This document shows, one piece after another, positions 16,119 to 24,299 of a stretch of 64,000 nt of DNA. The notes beneath the pieces are model-generated. The model was not told where the DNA came from, searched no databases, and saw only the letters and a list, made by a program, of their open reading frames with translations. The stretch spans positions 1 through 64,000 of the IMG/VR virus record IMGVR_UViG_3300028920_000071. One strand, written 5' to 3'. The stretch is from a virus. How positions within the stretch are numbered: the first letter of the stretch is position 1; each line of letters opens with the position of its first letter. Position numbers and translations under genes: made by a program.

Positions 16119-17938
16119 GCCTTCTCGACCGCGTTTTCCAGTTCAACCCATTCGCAAAATTCTTTAGAACCGCTCGTGGTGGTGAAGAAAGAATTGACCA
16201 AGAGCAAATTCAAAACTCTGTTGGTGTCAGCCAAGAACAAATCGACTTATATAATTATATTAACTATGATTATCTAATGTCGCCGGGTTCGGCTGTAACT
16301 TACATTGGAATTTCTTTTGAACAATACTTTGCAAACAAACATGGAAGAATACAAAAATATAAAGAGATGGCACTCTTCCCAGAAGTTTCTGATGGACTTG
16401 ATGCCGTTTGTGACGAAGCTGTAGTCAACGATGATGAAAATGATATTGTTGACCTTGATGTTATTGAAGAAATGCCAACTCATGTTGAAGAAGAAGTTAG
16501 AGATATTTGGGATTATCTTGTCAGCACGGTTTTTGCTTTTAATGAAAGAGGATGGGATTTATTCAGAAAATGGCTTATAGAAGCAGAACTATATATCGAA
16601 TTAATTCTTAACGAAGAAGGTAACAATATAATAGGAATAAAGGTTCTGCCCGCACATACAATGATGCCAGTCTATCAAGAAAATAAAATCGCTGGATACA
16701 TGCAGACTAAGATTGGTAACCCAAACGCACAAGATGTTAGACAACAACAACAAGGAAGTATAGTCTTTGATAAAGACCAGATTTCATATGTTAACTATGG
16801 TCTTTATGGCGCAAACATGCTTGATGTAAGAGGTTATCTTGAATCAGCAATTCGAACTTATAATCAGTTAAAAAATCTTGAAGATGCTCTTGTTGTTTAT
16901 AGACTTGTTCGCGCACCTGAAAGAAGAGTGTGGAATGTTGCTATTGGTAGAATGCCAAAAGGAAAAGCAGAAGAATATCTTAAAGGTCTTATTCAGAGAT
17001 ATAGAAAGAAAATTATATACAATGCCGATAGTGGTGAAATAGATTCAACAATGAACATTCAGTCACTTACCGAAGACTTCTGGTTCACAAGAAATGAAAA
17101 TGGTGAGGGAACAACAGTTGAAACTATCGGTGGTGGAATGCAACTTGGTGAACTTAACGACATAAACTATTTCTTACAGAAACTTTACAAGACTCTTAAA
17201 CTGCCTCGTTCCCGTTGGGAAGAACCGACTACAGCAATGTATTCAAGTGGTAAGTCAGGTGAAATATTAAGAGAAGAAATTAAGTTTTCTAATTTTGTGA
17301 AAAGACTTCAGAATAGATTTAAATATATTCTTCTTGACCCTTTCATTACATTGTTAAGACTTAGAGGAATAGAAGAAAGATATATTGATGAGGACTATTT
17401 CAAAGTTAAATTTACTGAATCTAATCTATTCAGAGAATATAAAGAGTTTGAATTAGTTGAAGCAAAGATGGGAGTTCTTGCATCAATCTCAACATATATT
17501 TATGACAAGAATAATAATCCTGGTGGATTATTCTCAAAAGAATTTGCACTTAGAAAATTCTTTAAAATGGATGATGATGACTATATTGAAAACCAAAAAT
17601 TGATAAAGAAAGAAGAAATGCAAACACCTACAGCCGCTGCACCTGGTGCTGAACTTGGAGGTGGATTTGGCGGAGCCGAAATGGGTGGAGGCGAATTTGG
17701 AGCCGGACCTGAAATGGCCGGAGCTGGTGGCATGGAAGCAGGAATGGAAGCCGGTGGAGAAGCACCTCCAGCACCTGAAACGGGAGCCGAAGCCGCCGCC
17801 GCGCCAGCTGAATCAACTCAATATAGAAATAAAAATAATGGAAGACATGGTAAACAAACTAGTCTTTTTGATGACTGGCAAGATGCTGATAAAAATATTA
17901 AAGATAGGTTTAATAAAGACATTGACTTAATTAAGTAA
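16115..17938 (+). CDS. 20: portal vertex protein gp20
   Basis: This 607-residue protein is slightly longer than T4 gp20 (524). The conserved portal core is clear: R-R-V-W-N-V, then GRMPKGKAEEYLKGLIQRYR, ADSGEI, ED-F-W-F-T-R, ETIGGGMQLGEL, and LPRSRWEE. Twelve copies form the packaging and ejection channel at one head vertex. The extra length is a C-terminal Gly/Ala/Glu/Met-rich tail (about 508-575), low complexity and probably flexible. The AAGGAG site lies inside the preceding endonuclease gene. Codon use is richer in C-ending codons than in the flanking accessory genes. Confidence 0.96.
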   Translation: MSLLDRVFQFNPFAKFFRTARGGEERIDQEQIQNSVGVSQEQIDLYNYINYDYLMSPGSAVTYIGISFEQYFANKHGRIQKYKEMALFPEVSDGLDAVCDEAVVNDDENDIVDLDVIEEMPTHVEEEVRDIWDYLVSTVFAFNERGWDLFRKWLIEAELYIELILNEEGNNIIGIKVLPAHTMMPVYQENKIAGYMQTKIGNPNAQDVRQQQQGSIVFDKDQISYVNYGLYGANMLDVRGYLESAIRTYNQLKNLEDALVVYRLVRAPERRVWNVAIGRMPKGKAEEYLKGLIQRYRKKIIYNADSGEIDSTMNIQSLTEDFWFTRNENGEGTTVETIGGGMQLGELNDINYFLQKLYKTLKLPRSRWEEPTTAMYSSGKSGEILREEIKFSNFVKRLQNRFKYILLDPFITLLRLRGIEERYIDEDYFKVKFTESNLFREYKEFELVEAKMGVLASISTYIYDKNNNPGGLFSKEFALRKFFKMDDDDYIENQKLIKKEEMQTPTAAAPGAELGGGFGGAEMGGGEFGAGPEMAGAGGMEAGMEAGGEAPPAPETGAEAAAAPAESTQYRNKNNGRHGKQTSLFDDWQDADKNIKDRFNKDIDLIK

Positions 17939-17944
17939 GAAAAT

Positions 17945-17952
17945 AATAAATA
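17945..17952 (+). promoter_or_regulatory. late-type promoter box AATAAATA
   Basis: This AATAAATA is 44 bases before the small core-protein gene at 17989, directly after the portal stop. It differs from the T4 consensus TATAAATA by one base. Confidence 0.4.
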
Positions 17953-17988
17953 GTTATAAGTCTAAAATTTTAACATAGAGAGGTTTTT

Positions 17989-18174
17989 ATGGAATCAATT
18001 ATTAAAAGAGTTCTTAAAGATGAGTGGCCTTCAGTACAGGCAGACGTTGAAAAACTCGCAGCTGATAAGGTTAAAGCAAGAATTGAAGATAAGAAAACAG
18101 ACGTTCTTGCAAATCTTAATGGGGTTGATGTTGATAAGATGAAAGAGATTACATCAATTAAAAACGAGGAGTAA
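17989..18174 (+). CDS. small prohead core protein (gp67/gp68 position)
   Basis: This 61-residue, wholly helical, charged protein lies between portal gp20 and protease gp21, exactly where T4 has core proteins gp67 and gp68. Its sequence is too short to show homology by eye. In T4 these proteins help form the scaffolding core and are digested at maturation. The GAGAGG site lies seven bases upstream. The call is mainly positional. Confidence 0.5.
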   Translation: MESIIKRVLKDEWPSVQADVEKLAADKVKARIEDKKTDVLANLNGVDVDKMKEITSIKNEE

Positions 18175-18179
18175 ATAAA

Positions 18180-18953
18180 ATGAAATTACTCAGAGAATTC
18201 ATTGACTTCAGAGATCTTGAAGTTATTAAAGAAGACATAGAGGTTGATGGAAAGAAACAAAAAGCATACTATCTTGAAGGCATCATGCTTCAAGCAGGTG
18301 TTAAAAATAGGAATGGTAGAATTTATCCTCACGAAATTCTTGTTAGAGAAGTTGGAAACTATTGTAAAGAAAAGGTTTCTAACAACCTTGCAGTTGGAAC
18401 TTTAGACCATGGCGAGACTCCAAACATAGATTTAGATAGGATTTCACATGTTATCGTTTCATTAAAGATGGAGGGTGACAATGGTAAAGGAAAAGCAAGA
18501 TTGCTTGATACACCATGTGGAAGAATAGCTAAAGCTCTTGTTGATGAGGGCATCGTTCTTGGTATGTCAACTAGAGGTGTTGGATCTCTTGAAAATGACA
18601 TGGTTAAGGAAGATTTTCAACTTATCTCTATAGACTTGGTTAACAACCCTTCAGCACCCAAAGCATTTGTACATTCAGTTGTTGAGAATACAGATTGGAT
18701 TCTTAAGGGTTCAAAGTGGGTTTGTTCCGATGGAACATGCAGACTTGTAAGAGATAATCAGGTAAAGAAGGAGTTGAATGAGGAAAATACCGAGAAGAAA
18801 GTTATTGAAAAAGTGAAAAAGCAGGTTAAAAAAGATAACTTAGTTGAGAAGGCTGTTAAGGAGTTAAAGGAAGATGTCGATAAAAATGCTAGTTCAAAAT
18901 TAATGTTAGAGCATATGACTAATTTCTTAAACAAGTTAAATGGCAAAAAGTAA
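18180..18953 (+). CDS. 21: prohead maturation protease gp21
   Basis: This is 257 residues long. Clear T4 gp21 hallmarks are YLEGIMLQAGVKNRNGRIYP at 31-50, LDH with catalytic His77, and GMSTRGVGSL with catalytic Ser130. This herpes-assemblin-like serine protease cleaves scaffold, capsid precursor and packaged internal proteins after (L/I)xE. The C-terminal third is a long charged helix (residues 190-257) that probably anchors it in the core. Nearby cleavage sites in its own substrates (LITE|A in gp23, LAE|A in gp22) agree with this specificity. GGAG is well placed upstream. Confidence 0.93.
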   Translation: MKLLREFIDFRDLEVIKEDIEVDGKKQKAYYLEGIMLQAGVKNRNGRIYPHEILVREVGNYCKEKVSNNLAVGTLDHGETPNIDLDRISHVIVSLKMEGDNGKGKARLLDTPCGRIAKALVDEGIVLGMSTRGVGSLENDMVKEDFQLISIDLVNNPSAPKAFVHSVVENTDWILKGSKWVCSDGTCRLVRDNQVKKELNEENTEKKVIEKVKKQVKKDNLVEKAVKELKEDVDKNASSKLMLEHMTNFLNKLNGKK

Positions 18954-19023
18954 TTGAAAAATAAAGGGATAACTAGTAAAAAACCAATTGAATTTTTTTA
19001 TTGATTTTTTATAAGGTTAAAAA

Positions 19024-19031
19024 TATAAATA
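19024..19031 (+). promoter_or_regulatory. T4-type late promoter box TATAAATA
   Basis: An exact TATAAATA lies 48 bases before the scaffold gene, in a 118-base gap. It would drive gp22 and gp23, the most heavily needed late products. Confidence 0.65.
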
Positions 19032-19071
19032 TAAGTAATTGATAAAGTCTTAATTAGAAGGAGATTTAATT

Positions 19072-19899
19072 ATGTCAAAAAAGATTACCGATAAAATTAA
19101 AGAAATGTTAACTCCTTCCGATCAAAAGGTTTTAGAGGATGCCATTCAGAAATTGATTGACACCCGCGTAGCCTTGAGAGAAGAAGAAATGAAAAACAAG
19201 TATGATGAACTTGCAGAAGAATATTGCAAGAAAGAAGTTGTTGAAAGAGTTGAAAATGAAAAAGCAACTATCATTGAGTCATACGATGAAAAGCTCAATA
19301 ATCTTGAAAAGAAAATTGTTAGTAAGCTTGATAGCTACCTTGAGCATGTAATCACAGAACAAATCTCTGATGAAACTCTTAATAAGATTGCAGTAAACGA
19401 AGTTGCACTTCCTCTTATTGTTAATATTAAGAAACTTTTTTCAGAGCATTATGTTGATCTTGATTCTGAAGGTTCAGAGCTTCTTAAAAAGAAAGATGCT
19501 GATATTGCTGAACTTCAGGAGAAAGTAAAAGAAATGACAAAGAAAATTGTTGAGTCTGAGGAAAGACTTGAAAAATCAGCAGCTTTCTTGCTTATTTCAG
19601 AAAAGACTGAAGGTCTTACACCTTCACAGAAACAGAGAGTTGTGAAGATGTTTAAGAGCAAACCTTTCAGCGAGATTAAAGAAACTATTGATGAATTCGT
19701 TTCTATGGTCAAAGAGTCTAATGAACCTAAAAAGGTAGAGGAAAAGACTTCAAAGAAAATAGATTCAGTTCTTTCAGAAGGTACAGCACCTGAAGATAAG
19801 AAAGAAGTCATCAAAGAGGAAAAAGAAGAAATAGAGGAAAAAGAGGAACAGAATAAACCTACATTAGCAGAAGCTGCTAATAGATTTATGATGGACTAA
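19072..19899 (+). CDS. 22: prohead scaffolding protein gp22
   Basis: This 275-residue, highly charged coiled-coil protein matches T4 gp22 in length and in blocks such as K-L-F-S-E-H-Y-V-D and EGLTPSQKQRVVKMF followed by a conserved helix ending in F-V-S-M-V-K-E-S. It forms the inner core around which gp23 assembles and is then degraded by gp21. It ends T-L-A-E-A-A-N-R-F, containing an LxE cleavage site near the C-terminus. A strong AAGGAG site precedes it. Confidence 0.88.
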   Translation: MSKKITDKIKEMLTPSDQKVLEDAIQKLIDTRVALREEEMKNKYDELAEEYCKKEVVERVENEKATIIESYDEKLNNLEKKIVSKLDSYLEHVITEQISDETLNKIAVNEVALPLIVNIKKLFSEHYVDLDSEGSELLKKKDADIAELQEKVKEMTKKIVESEERLEKSAAFLLISEKTEGLTPSQKQRVVKMFKSKPFSEIKETIDEFVSMVKESNEPKKVEEKTSKKIDSVLSEGTAPEDKKEVIKEEKEEIEEKEEQNKPTLAEAANRFMMD

Positions 19900-19948
19900 T
19901 CAAAAAGAAAATAGAACGTCTTGTCAATTTTATAGAGGAGGAGACATT

Positions 19949-21283
19949 ATGACAATATCTAAAAAAGCATTAGTTGAGAAATGGTCATCTCAGAAGGGTG
20001 GAATCTCTGTTAAAAACATCAAGGATAGAGATGTTAAAGAGAACATGGCCGTTCTTCTTGAGAACCAAGAACAGAAAGACTTCTCTGGTCAGCTTATTAC
20101 AGAAGCTTCAACTGGAAGTATTAATACCGGATCTCTCGGTGGATATACAGACGGTGTAGCCGATGCTGATTCATGGAAGTTCCGTCCGATCGCACTTGCC
20201 CTTGTTAGACGTACTTTCCCGGACCTTTTTGCAAATAAGATTGTCGGTGTGCAGGCAATGTCAACACCTGTTGGTCTTGCATACGCACTTCGCGTAATCT
20301 ATGCAGATGGTCAAGGTAACGAAGCTGCTTGGGATGACGTACCTTATTATGGTGGATATTCTGGCTCACAGCCGGGCACATCTGCTACTCTTAAGGGAAC
20401 TGGTGGAAACACATCGGCTTCTGATGGTGTCAAAGACACTTCAGGAACTGGTGCTGCTACATCAGCCGCAGAAGGCTGGACAATTTCAGCCGGTTGTGGT
20501 TCCGGTACAGGTACAGGTTGTGGTAGCTGGCCACAGCTTAACATGAGAATCGACCAGCTTGCTATTACAGCAAAAACCAGAAAACTTGCAGCTAGCTTCT
20601 CACTTGAAGCCGCTCAGGACGTTAAGGCTATGCAGGGTCTTGACATTGAACGTGAAATGGTTAACTTCTTGCAGTATGAAGTAACTGCCGAACTCGACAG
20701 AGAACTTCTTACCGCAGTTAAAGACGCCGCTGTTGATACTGCAAATGGCGGAGAGGTTATTAGTGCAATCGACCTTACAGGTTCTGGCACAGGTATTGAC
20801 GGCAGATGGTCTGGTGAAAAATACATGAACATCATTGCTTCAATCATCTATCAGCAGAATAAGATTGCAATTAAGACTCGTAGAGGTCCAGGTAACTTCT
20901 GTGTTGCATCTCCTGGTATCATTACTGCACTTCAGAGTGCTGGTCACCAGTTTGTCCAGTTCACTCAGAATGTGAACCCAACTCATGTTATGGCTGCCGT
21001 TGGTAAGCTTAACGGAACATTGGATGTTTACAGAGATCAGTATGCACAGACAGAGTATGCACTTGTTGGATTTAAGGGACCTGGTATCAGCGATGCTGGT
21101 GTCATATTTAGCCCTTACATCATGGGTCTTACAATGAGAGCTATCAATCCTGATGACTTCGCACCTCGTATCGGAACTATGGCAAGATACGCCATTACCA
21201 ACTCGTTACTTGGAGCTGGACGTTATTACAGATTGATTCCGTTCTTCAATGTTGCTAACCTTATTGCAGGAGCTGCTCTTTAA
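19949..21283 (+). CDS. 23: major capsid protein gp23 precursor
   Basis: This 444-residue, T4-type capsid protein has the conserved N-terminal M-A-V-L-L-E-N-Q-E and the block W-K-F-R-P-I-A-L-A-L-V-R-R-T-F-P. A maturation site LITE|A at 49-53 implies removal of the first 52 residues by gp21. A Gly/Ser/Thr-rich insertion (about 138-185) should map to the surface-exposed insertion domain. It has a very strong GAGGAGGAG ribosome binding site and markedly more GC-ending codons than the rest of the window, as expected for the most abundant late protein. An intrinsic terminator follows. Confidence 0.97.
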   Translation: MTISKKALVEKWSSQKGGISVKNIKDRDVKENMAVLLENQEQKDFSGQLITEASTGSINTGSLGGYTDGVADADSWKFRPIALALVRRTFPDLFANKIVGVQAMSTPVGLAYALRVIYADGQGNEAAWDDVPYYGGYSGSQPGTSATLKGTGGNTSASDGVKDTSGTGAATSAAEGWTISAGCGSGTGTGCGSWPQLNMRIDQLAITAKTRKLAASFSLEAAQDVKAMQGLDIEREMVNFLQYEVTAELDRELLTAVKDAAVDTANGGEVISAIDLTGSGTGIDGRWSGEKYMNIIASIIYQQNKIAIKTRRGPGNFCVASPGIITALQSAGHQFVQFTQNVNPTHVMAAVGKLNGTLDVYRDQYAQTEYALVGFKGPGISDAGVIFSPYIMGLTMRAINPDDFAPRIGTMARYAITNSLLGAGRYYRLIPFFNVANLIAGAAL

Positions 21284-21318
21284 TATAGAGTAACAACTTA
21301 ATAAGAAGTATTGAAAAT

Positions 21319-21350
21319 AAAGGGGTGGATATGCTTCCATCCCTTTTTTA
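21319..21350 (+). terminator. intrinsic terminator after gp23
   Basis: An 11-bp stem (AAAGGGGTGGA with TCCATCCCTTT, one G-U pair), a 6-base loop and a following T run end transcription just after the capsid gene. A near-copy lies at 23019-23048. Confidence 0.88.
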
Positions 21351-21379
21351 TATAGCTAAAATTTTTTATATAATTTTTA

Positions 21380-21399
21380 TATAAATAAAATGATAAATA
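21380..21399 (+). promoter_or_regulatory. late-type promoter boxes upstream of the RHH/endonuclease pair
   Basis: An exact TATAAATA at 21380-21387 is followed by GATAAATA at 21392-21399, with the small gene starting at 21421. They lie just beyond the capsid terminator, so the inserted pair would have its own transcription. Confidence 0.5.
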
Positions 21400-21420
21400 T
21401 TATATAGAAAGGAGATTTTT

Positions 21421-21570
21421 ATGAAAAATAAATTGATATGTTTTTCTGATACAGAATATAAACAAATATTAGAACAATCAGAAAAAGAAGAAAGAACATT
21501 TACAGCCGTTGTAAGAAATATAATTGATGATTATTATAACAAAAATAGGAAAAATATAAATGAAGATTAA
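21421..21570 (+). CDS. small ribbon-helix-helix-like protein
   Basis: This 49-residue reading frame has a strong AAAGGAG site seven bases before its ATG. The sequence C-F-S-D-T-E-Y-K-Q-I, then E-E-R-T-F-T-A-V-V-R-N-I-I-D-D-Y-Y resembles a minimal Arc/CopG ribbon-helix-helix: a strand, helix, the T-x-x-x-V-V-R turn and a second helix. Such dimeric proteins bind DNA operators. Its end overlaps the start of the endonuclease gene by 11 bases, so the two are translationally coupled. It may regulate that gene or its insertion site; this is inferred from context only. Confidence 0.6.
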   Translation: MKNKLICFSDTEYKQILEQSEKEERTFTAVVRNIIDDYYNKNRKNINED

Positions 21571-22996
21571 ATGTCAAATTTGTAATAAAGATATTATACC
21601 TTTAGGTTTTTCATCTCATATTCTATCTCAACATAATATTTCAGTTGTTAATTATTATAATAAATTTATTAAAAAAGCTAATGAAGGAAAATGTGTTGTT
21701 TGTGGTAAGGATACAAAATTTTACGGATTATTAAAAGGTTATGCGAAATGTTGTTCAGTATCTTGTCATAATAAATCATCTGATTTTAAAAATAAATCAA
21801 GAAATACAAAATTAATTAAATACGGGAATGAAAAATATGTTAATCCAGAAAAAGCTAAAATAACAAACATACAAAAATATGGGGGATTACATCCAAAAGT
21901 TTTAAATATTTTTAAAGAAAGTAATAAAAAAAGACAAATAGATAATATTGAAGAAAAAATCAAAAAATTTAATTTACCAATAATATTTAAAGAAATTAAA
22001 GATAATAATTATATATTTCATTGTAATAATTGTAATAATGATTTTAATATACAACCCCAGTTATTTAGATTAAGATCAATAAAAAATTTAATAGTTTGTA
22101 ATGTTTGCAACCCATATCAAAAACCTATTTCTAATATAGAAGTTGAGTTATTAAATTTTATTGAAAATAATTATAATAAAGAAATTATTAAAAATTCAAA
22201 ACAAATTATATCACCTTATGAATTAGATATTTATTTACCTGATATTAAATTGGCTTTTGAGTTTAATGGTTTATATTGGCATTGTGAATTAGAGAAGGAT
22301 AAAAATTATCATTTAAATAAGACTAATTTATGCGAACAACAAGAAATACATTTAATACATATTTACGAGGACGATTGGTTGTATAAACAAGATATAGTTA
22401 AAAGTCGTATTTTAAATTTATTAGGAAAATCTAAAGTTATTTATGCTAGAGAATGTGAGATTAAAGAACAAATAGAATTTAAAGAATATAAAATATTTTT
22501 GATTAAAAATCATATTCAAGGATATAATATTGGAAAATATAATTTAGGTTTATATTATAATAATGAATTAGTATCTTTAATGACTTTTGGTAAATTGCGA
22601 AAAAATTTAGGTCAAATAAGTAAAGAAGGATATTTTGAGTTATTGAGGTTTTGTAATAAAATTAATACTACTATTGTTGGAGGCGCTAATAAATTATTTA
22701 TTTATTTTGTTAAAAAATATAATCCAATTAAAATAATTAGTTATGCCGATAGAAGCTGGACAATGAACAACAGTAAAACATTGTATGATAAATTGAATTT
22801 TAAATTAATTACAAAAACTTTACCAAACTATTTCTATATTATAGATGGATGTAGAGAAAATCGTTTTAAATATAGAAAGGATGTTTTAGTTAAACAAGGG
22901 TTTGATAAAAATAAATCCGAACATGATATTATGCTAGAAAATGATTTTTATAGAATATATGATTCAGGTAATTTAAAATATGAGTGGAATATTTAA
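21560..22996 (+). CDS. EDxHD/Vsr-like homing endonuclease
   Basis: This is 478 residues long. The N-terminal Cys-rich region (C-Q-I-C...H...H, C-V-V-C, C-C-S-V-S-C-H) suggests two zinc-finger-like modules, followed by a middle C-x2-C pair. The nuclease core reads YELDIYLPDIKLAFEFNGLY then W-H-C-E, the Vsr/EDxHD-like pattern, followed by H-L-I-H-I-Y-E-D-D-W. A long C-terminal domain (about 300-478) ends with R-E-N-R-F-K-Y-R. It lies between two near-identical terminators downstream of gp23. Base composition is lower in GC than the capsid gene, as for the other endonucleases here. Confidence 0.75.
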   Translation: MKIKCQICNKDIIPLGFSSHILSQHNISVVNYYNKFIKKANEGKCVVCGKDTKFYGLLKGYAKCCSVSCHNKSSDFKNKSRNTKLIKYGNEKYVNPEKAKITNIQKYGGLHPKVLNIFKESNKKRQIDNIEEKIKKFNLPIIFKEIKDNNYIFHCNNCNNDFNIQPQLFRLRSIKNLIVCNVCNPYQKPISNIEVELLNFIENNYNKEIIKNSKQIISPYELDIYLPDIKLAFEFNGLYWHCELEKDKNYHLNKTNLCEQQEIHLIHIYEDDWLYKQDIVKSRILNLLGKSKVIYARECEIKEQIEFKEYKIFLIKNHIQGYNIGKYNLGLYYNNELVSLMTFGKLRKNLGQISKEGYFELLRFCNKINTTIVGGANKLFIYFVKKYNPIKIISYADRSWTMNNSKTLYDKLNFKLITKTLPNYFYIIDGCRENRFKYRKDVLVKQGFDKNKSEHDIMLENDFYRIYDSGNLKYEWNI

Positions 22997-23018
22997 TTGG
23001 TTAGTAGTATTGAAAATT

Positions 23019-23048
23019 AGGGATGGATTAACTTCCATCCCTTTTTTT
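23019..23048 (+). terminator. intrinsic terminator after endonuclease
   Basis: A 9-bp perfect stem (AGGGATGGA/TCCATCCCT), a 6-base loop TTAACT and a T7 run. It shares the flank AGTATTGAAAAT and the arm CTTCCATCCCTTTTTT with the terminator at 21319, indicating duplication. Confidence 0.88.
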
Positions 23049-23061
23049 ATTTGCATAATAT

Positions 23062-23069
23062 TATAAATA
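23062..23069 (+). promoter_or_regulatory. T4-type late promoter box TATAAATA
   Basis: An exact TATAAATA followed by GTAGTGG lies 50 bases before the gene at 23112, immediately after the terminator. It would restart late transcription towards gp13. Confidence 0.6.
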
Positions 23070-23111
23070 GTAGTGGGATTGATATAAAAAATTGAAACGA
23101 AAGGATTTATT

Positions 23112-23492
23112 ATGGTAGTTGTTAATATTGTTGGCTTTCCCTATAAGGTTAAGTTGACTGATGGTAGAATTGTGATACTCCCGAATGATAACAGACCACA
23201 TCAGGTTCCAGATGAACTTTTAGATTTGTTTAAGGGTAAGAAATATGATAATGTTTTTAGAGTTTTGGTTCCACCCAGACCCAAATTAATAAATACAGAT
23301 TTGATACCCACAACTGTAATAACTGAAGTTAAACCTGAAATAGTTGAGATTAGTCTTGAAGATGATGAATTTGTTGAAGAAAAACCAGTTGAAAAAAAAG
23401 TAGAAGTTAAGAAAAAGCCATTGAAAGGCAGGAAAATTAAAGCAAAGAGAAGAAAAGCTTTAACAAAAAAACGAAACAAAAAAGAGGAATAA
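23112..23492 (+). CDS. unknown protein with highly basic C-terminus
   Basis: This is 126 residues long. The N-terminal half is a compact beta-rich domain (VNIVGFPYKVKLTDGRIVIL). An acidic stretch follows, and the last 30 residues are mostly Lys and Arg, a nucleic-acid-binding type of tail. It lies 3 bases before the gp13 gene and between head and neck genes, so a virion or assembly role is likely. The family is not recognised. A GAAAGG site precedes the ATG. Confidence 0.55.
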   Translation: MVVVNIVGFPYKVKLTDGRIVILPNDNRPHQVPDELLDLFKGKKYDNVFRVLVPPRPKLINTDLIPTTVITEVKPEIVEISLEDDEFVEEKPVEKKVEVKKKPLKGRKIKAKRRKALTKKRNKKEE

Positions 23493-23495
23493 ACT

Positions 23496-24281
23496 ATGGC
23501 AATGGTATCAATTACATCGTGGGATGGAATGAGAACATACATTCTACAAAAATTAGGCCACCCTGTTATAAATGTTGAAATGACTGAAGACCAGTTAAAC
23601 TTATGTATTGAAGATACAATAAGAGATTTTTGGCATTATAATTATGATAGAGGTAGTTACATGGATATTATTCTTTTCCAATGTTCTGCTGGTGTATCAG
23701 AGTATGCTTCTTCAGCCATTATGGATTTTAAAACAAGTGCATATTATGATGATATTGAGGCTATATATGATTTTTCAGTCAGAGATGGTCTTGATGGATT
23801 AAACACATTATTCAGTCCAACTCACATACTACTTTATGACCAATATGTTACTCAAGGAGGTTATCCTGGAGGTCCAGTTGACAATGCTGGAATAGGAATG
23901 ACCTTGAGTAATTTTTATGTTGCGATGATGTATATAGACCAAATTAGAGAAGCATTTGGAAAATATTATATAGCTAACTGGATACCAAATAAAAGAGTTA
24001 TTAAAGTTGTTCCGACTCCATCTACAAATGTTCAGGGAGCACTAGTTGTTTATAGAAGAAATCTAGCTACAGATCTATTTAATGATGAATTAGTTAGAAA
24101 ATTGGCAGTTGCCAGAGCAAAGATACAATGGGGAAGAAACATCAGTAAATATGAAGGAACAATGCCTGATGGATTGAGTATTAACGGAAGTGCAATATTA
24201 TCAGAAGGTCAAGCTGAAGAAGAACGATATTTGGGGTGGATGAGAAGTGAAAGTTCTCCTCCTGACTTTTATATCGCATAA
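23496..24281 (+). CDS. 13: neck protein gp13
   Basis: This 261-residue protein opens with the T4 gp13-type motif: L-G-H-P-V-I-N-V-E-M-T-E-D-Q-L (T4: L-G-A-P-I-I-N-V-E-L-T-P-D-Q-I) followed by a Cys and an aromatic-rich helix. gp13 binds the portal after packaging and with gp14 completes the neck. Here it is downstream of gp23 and separated from gp14. An endonuclease gene follows. Confidence 0.82.
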   Translation: MAMVSITSWDGMRTYILQKLGHPVINVEMTEDQLNLCIEDTIRDFWHYNYDRGSYMDIILFQCSAGVSEYASSAIMDFKTSAYYDDIEAIYDFSVRDGLDGLNTLFSPTHILLYDQYVTQGGYPGGPVDNAGIGMTLSNFYVAMMYIDQIREAFGKYYIANWIPNKRVIKVVPTPSTNVQGALVVYRRNLATDLFNDELVRKLAVARAKIQWGRNISKYEGTMPDGLSINGSAILSEGQAEEERYLGWMRSESSPPDFYIA

Positions 24282-24299
24282 CATATTATTTTAAAAATT

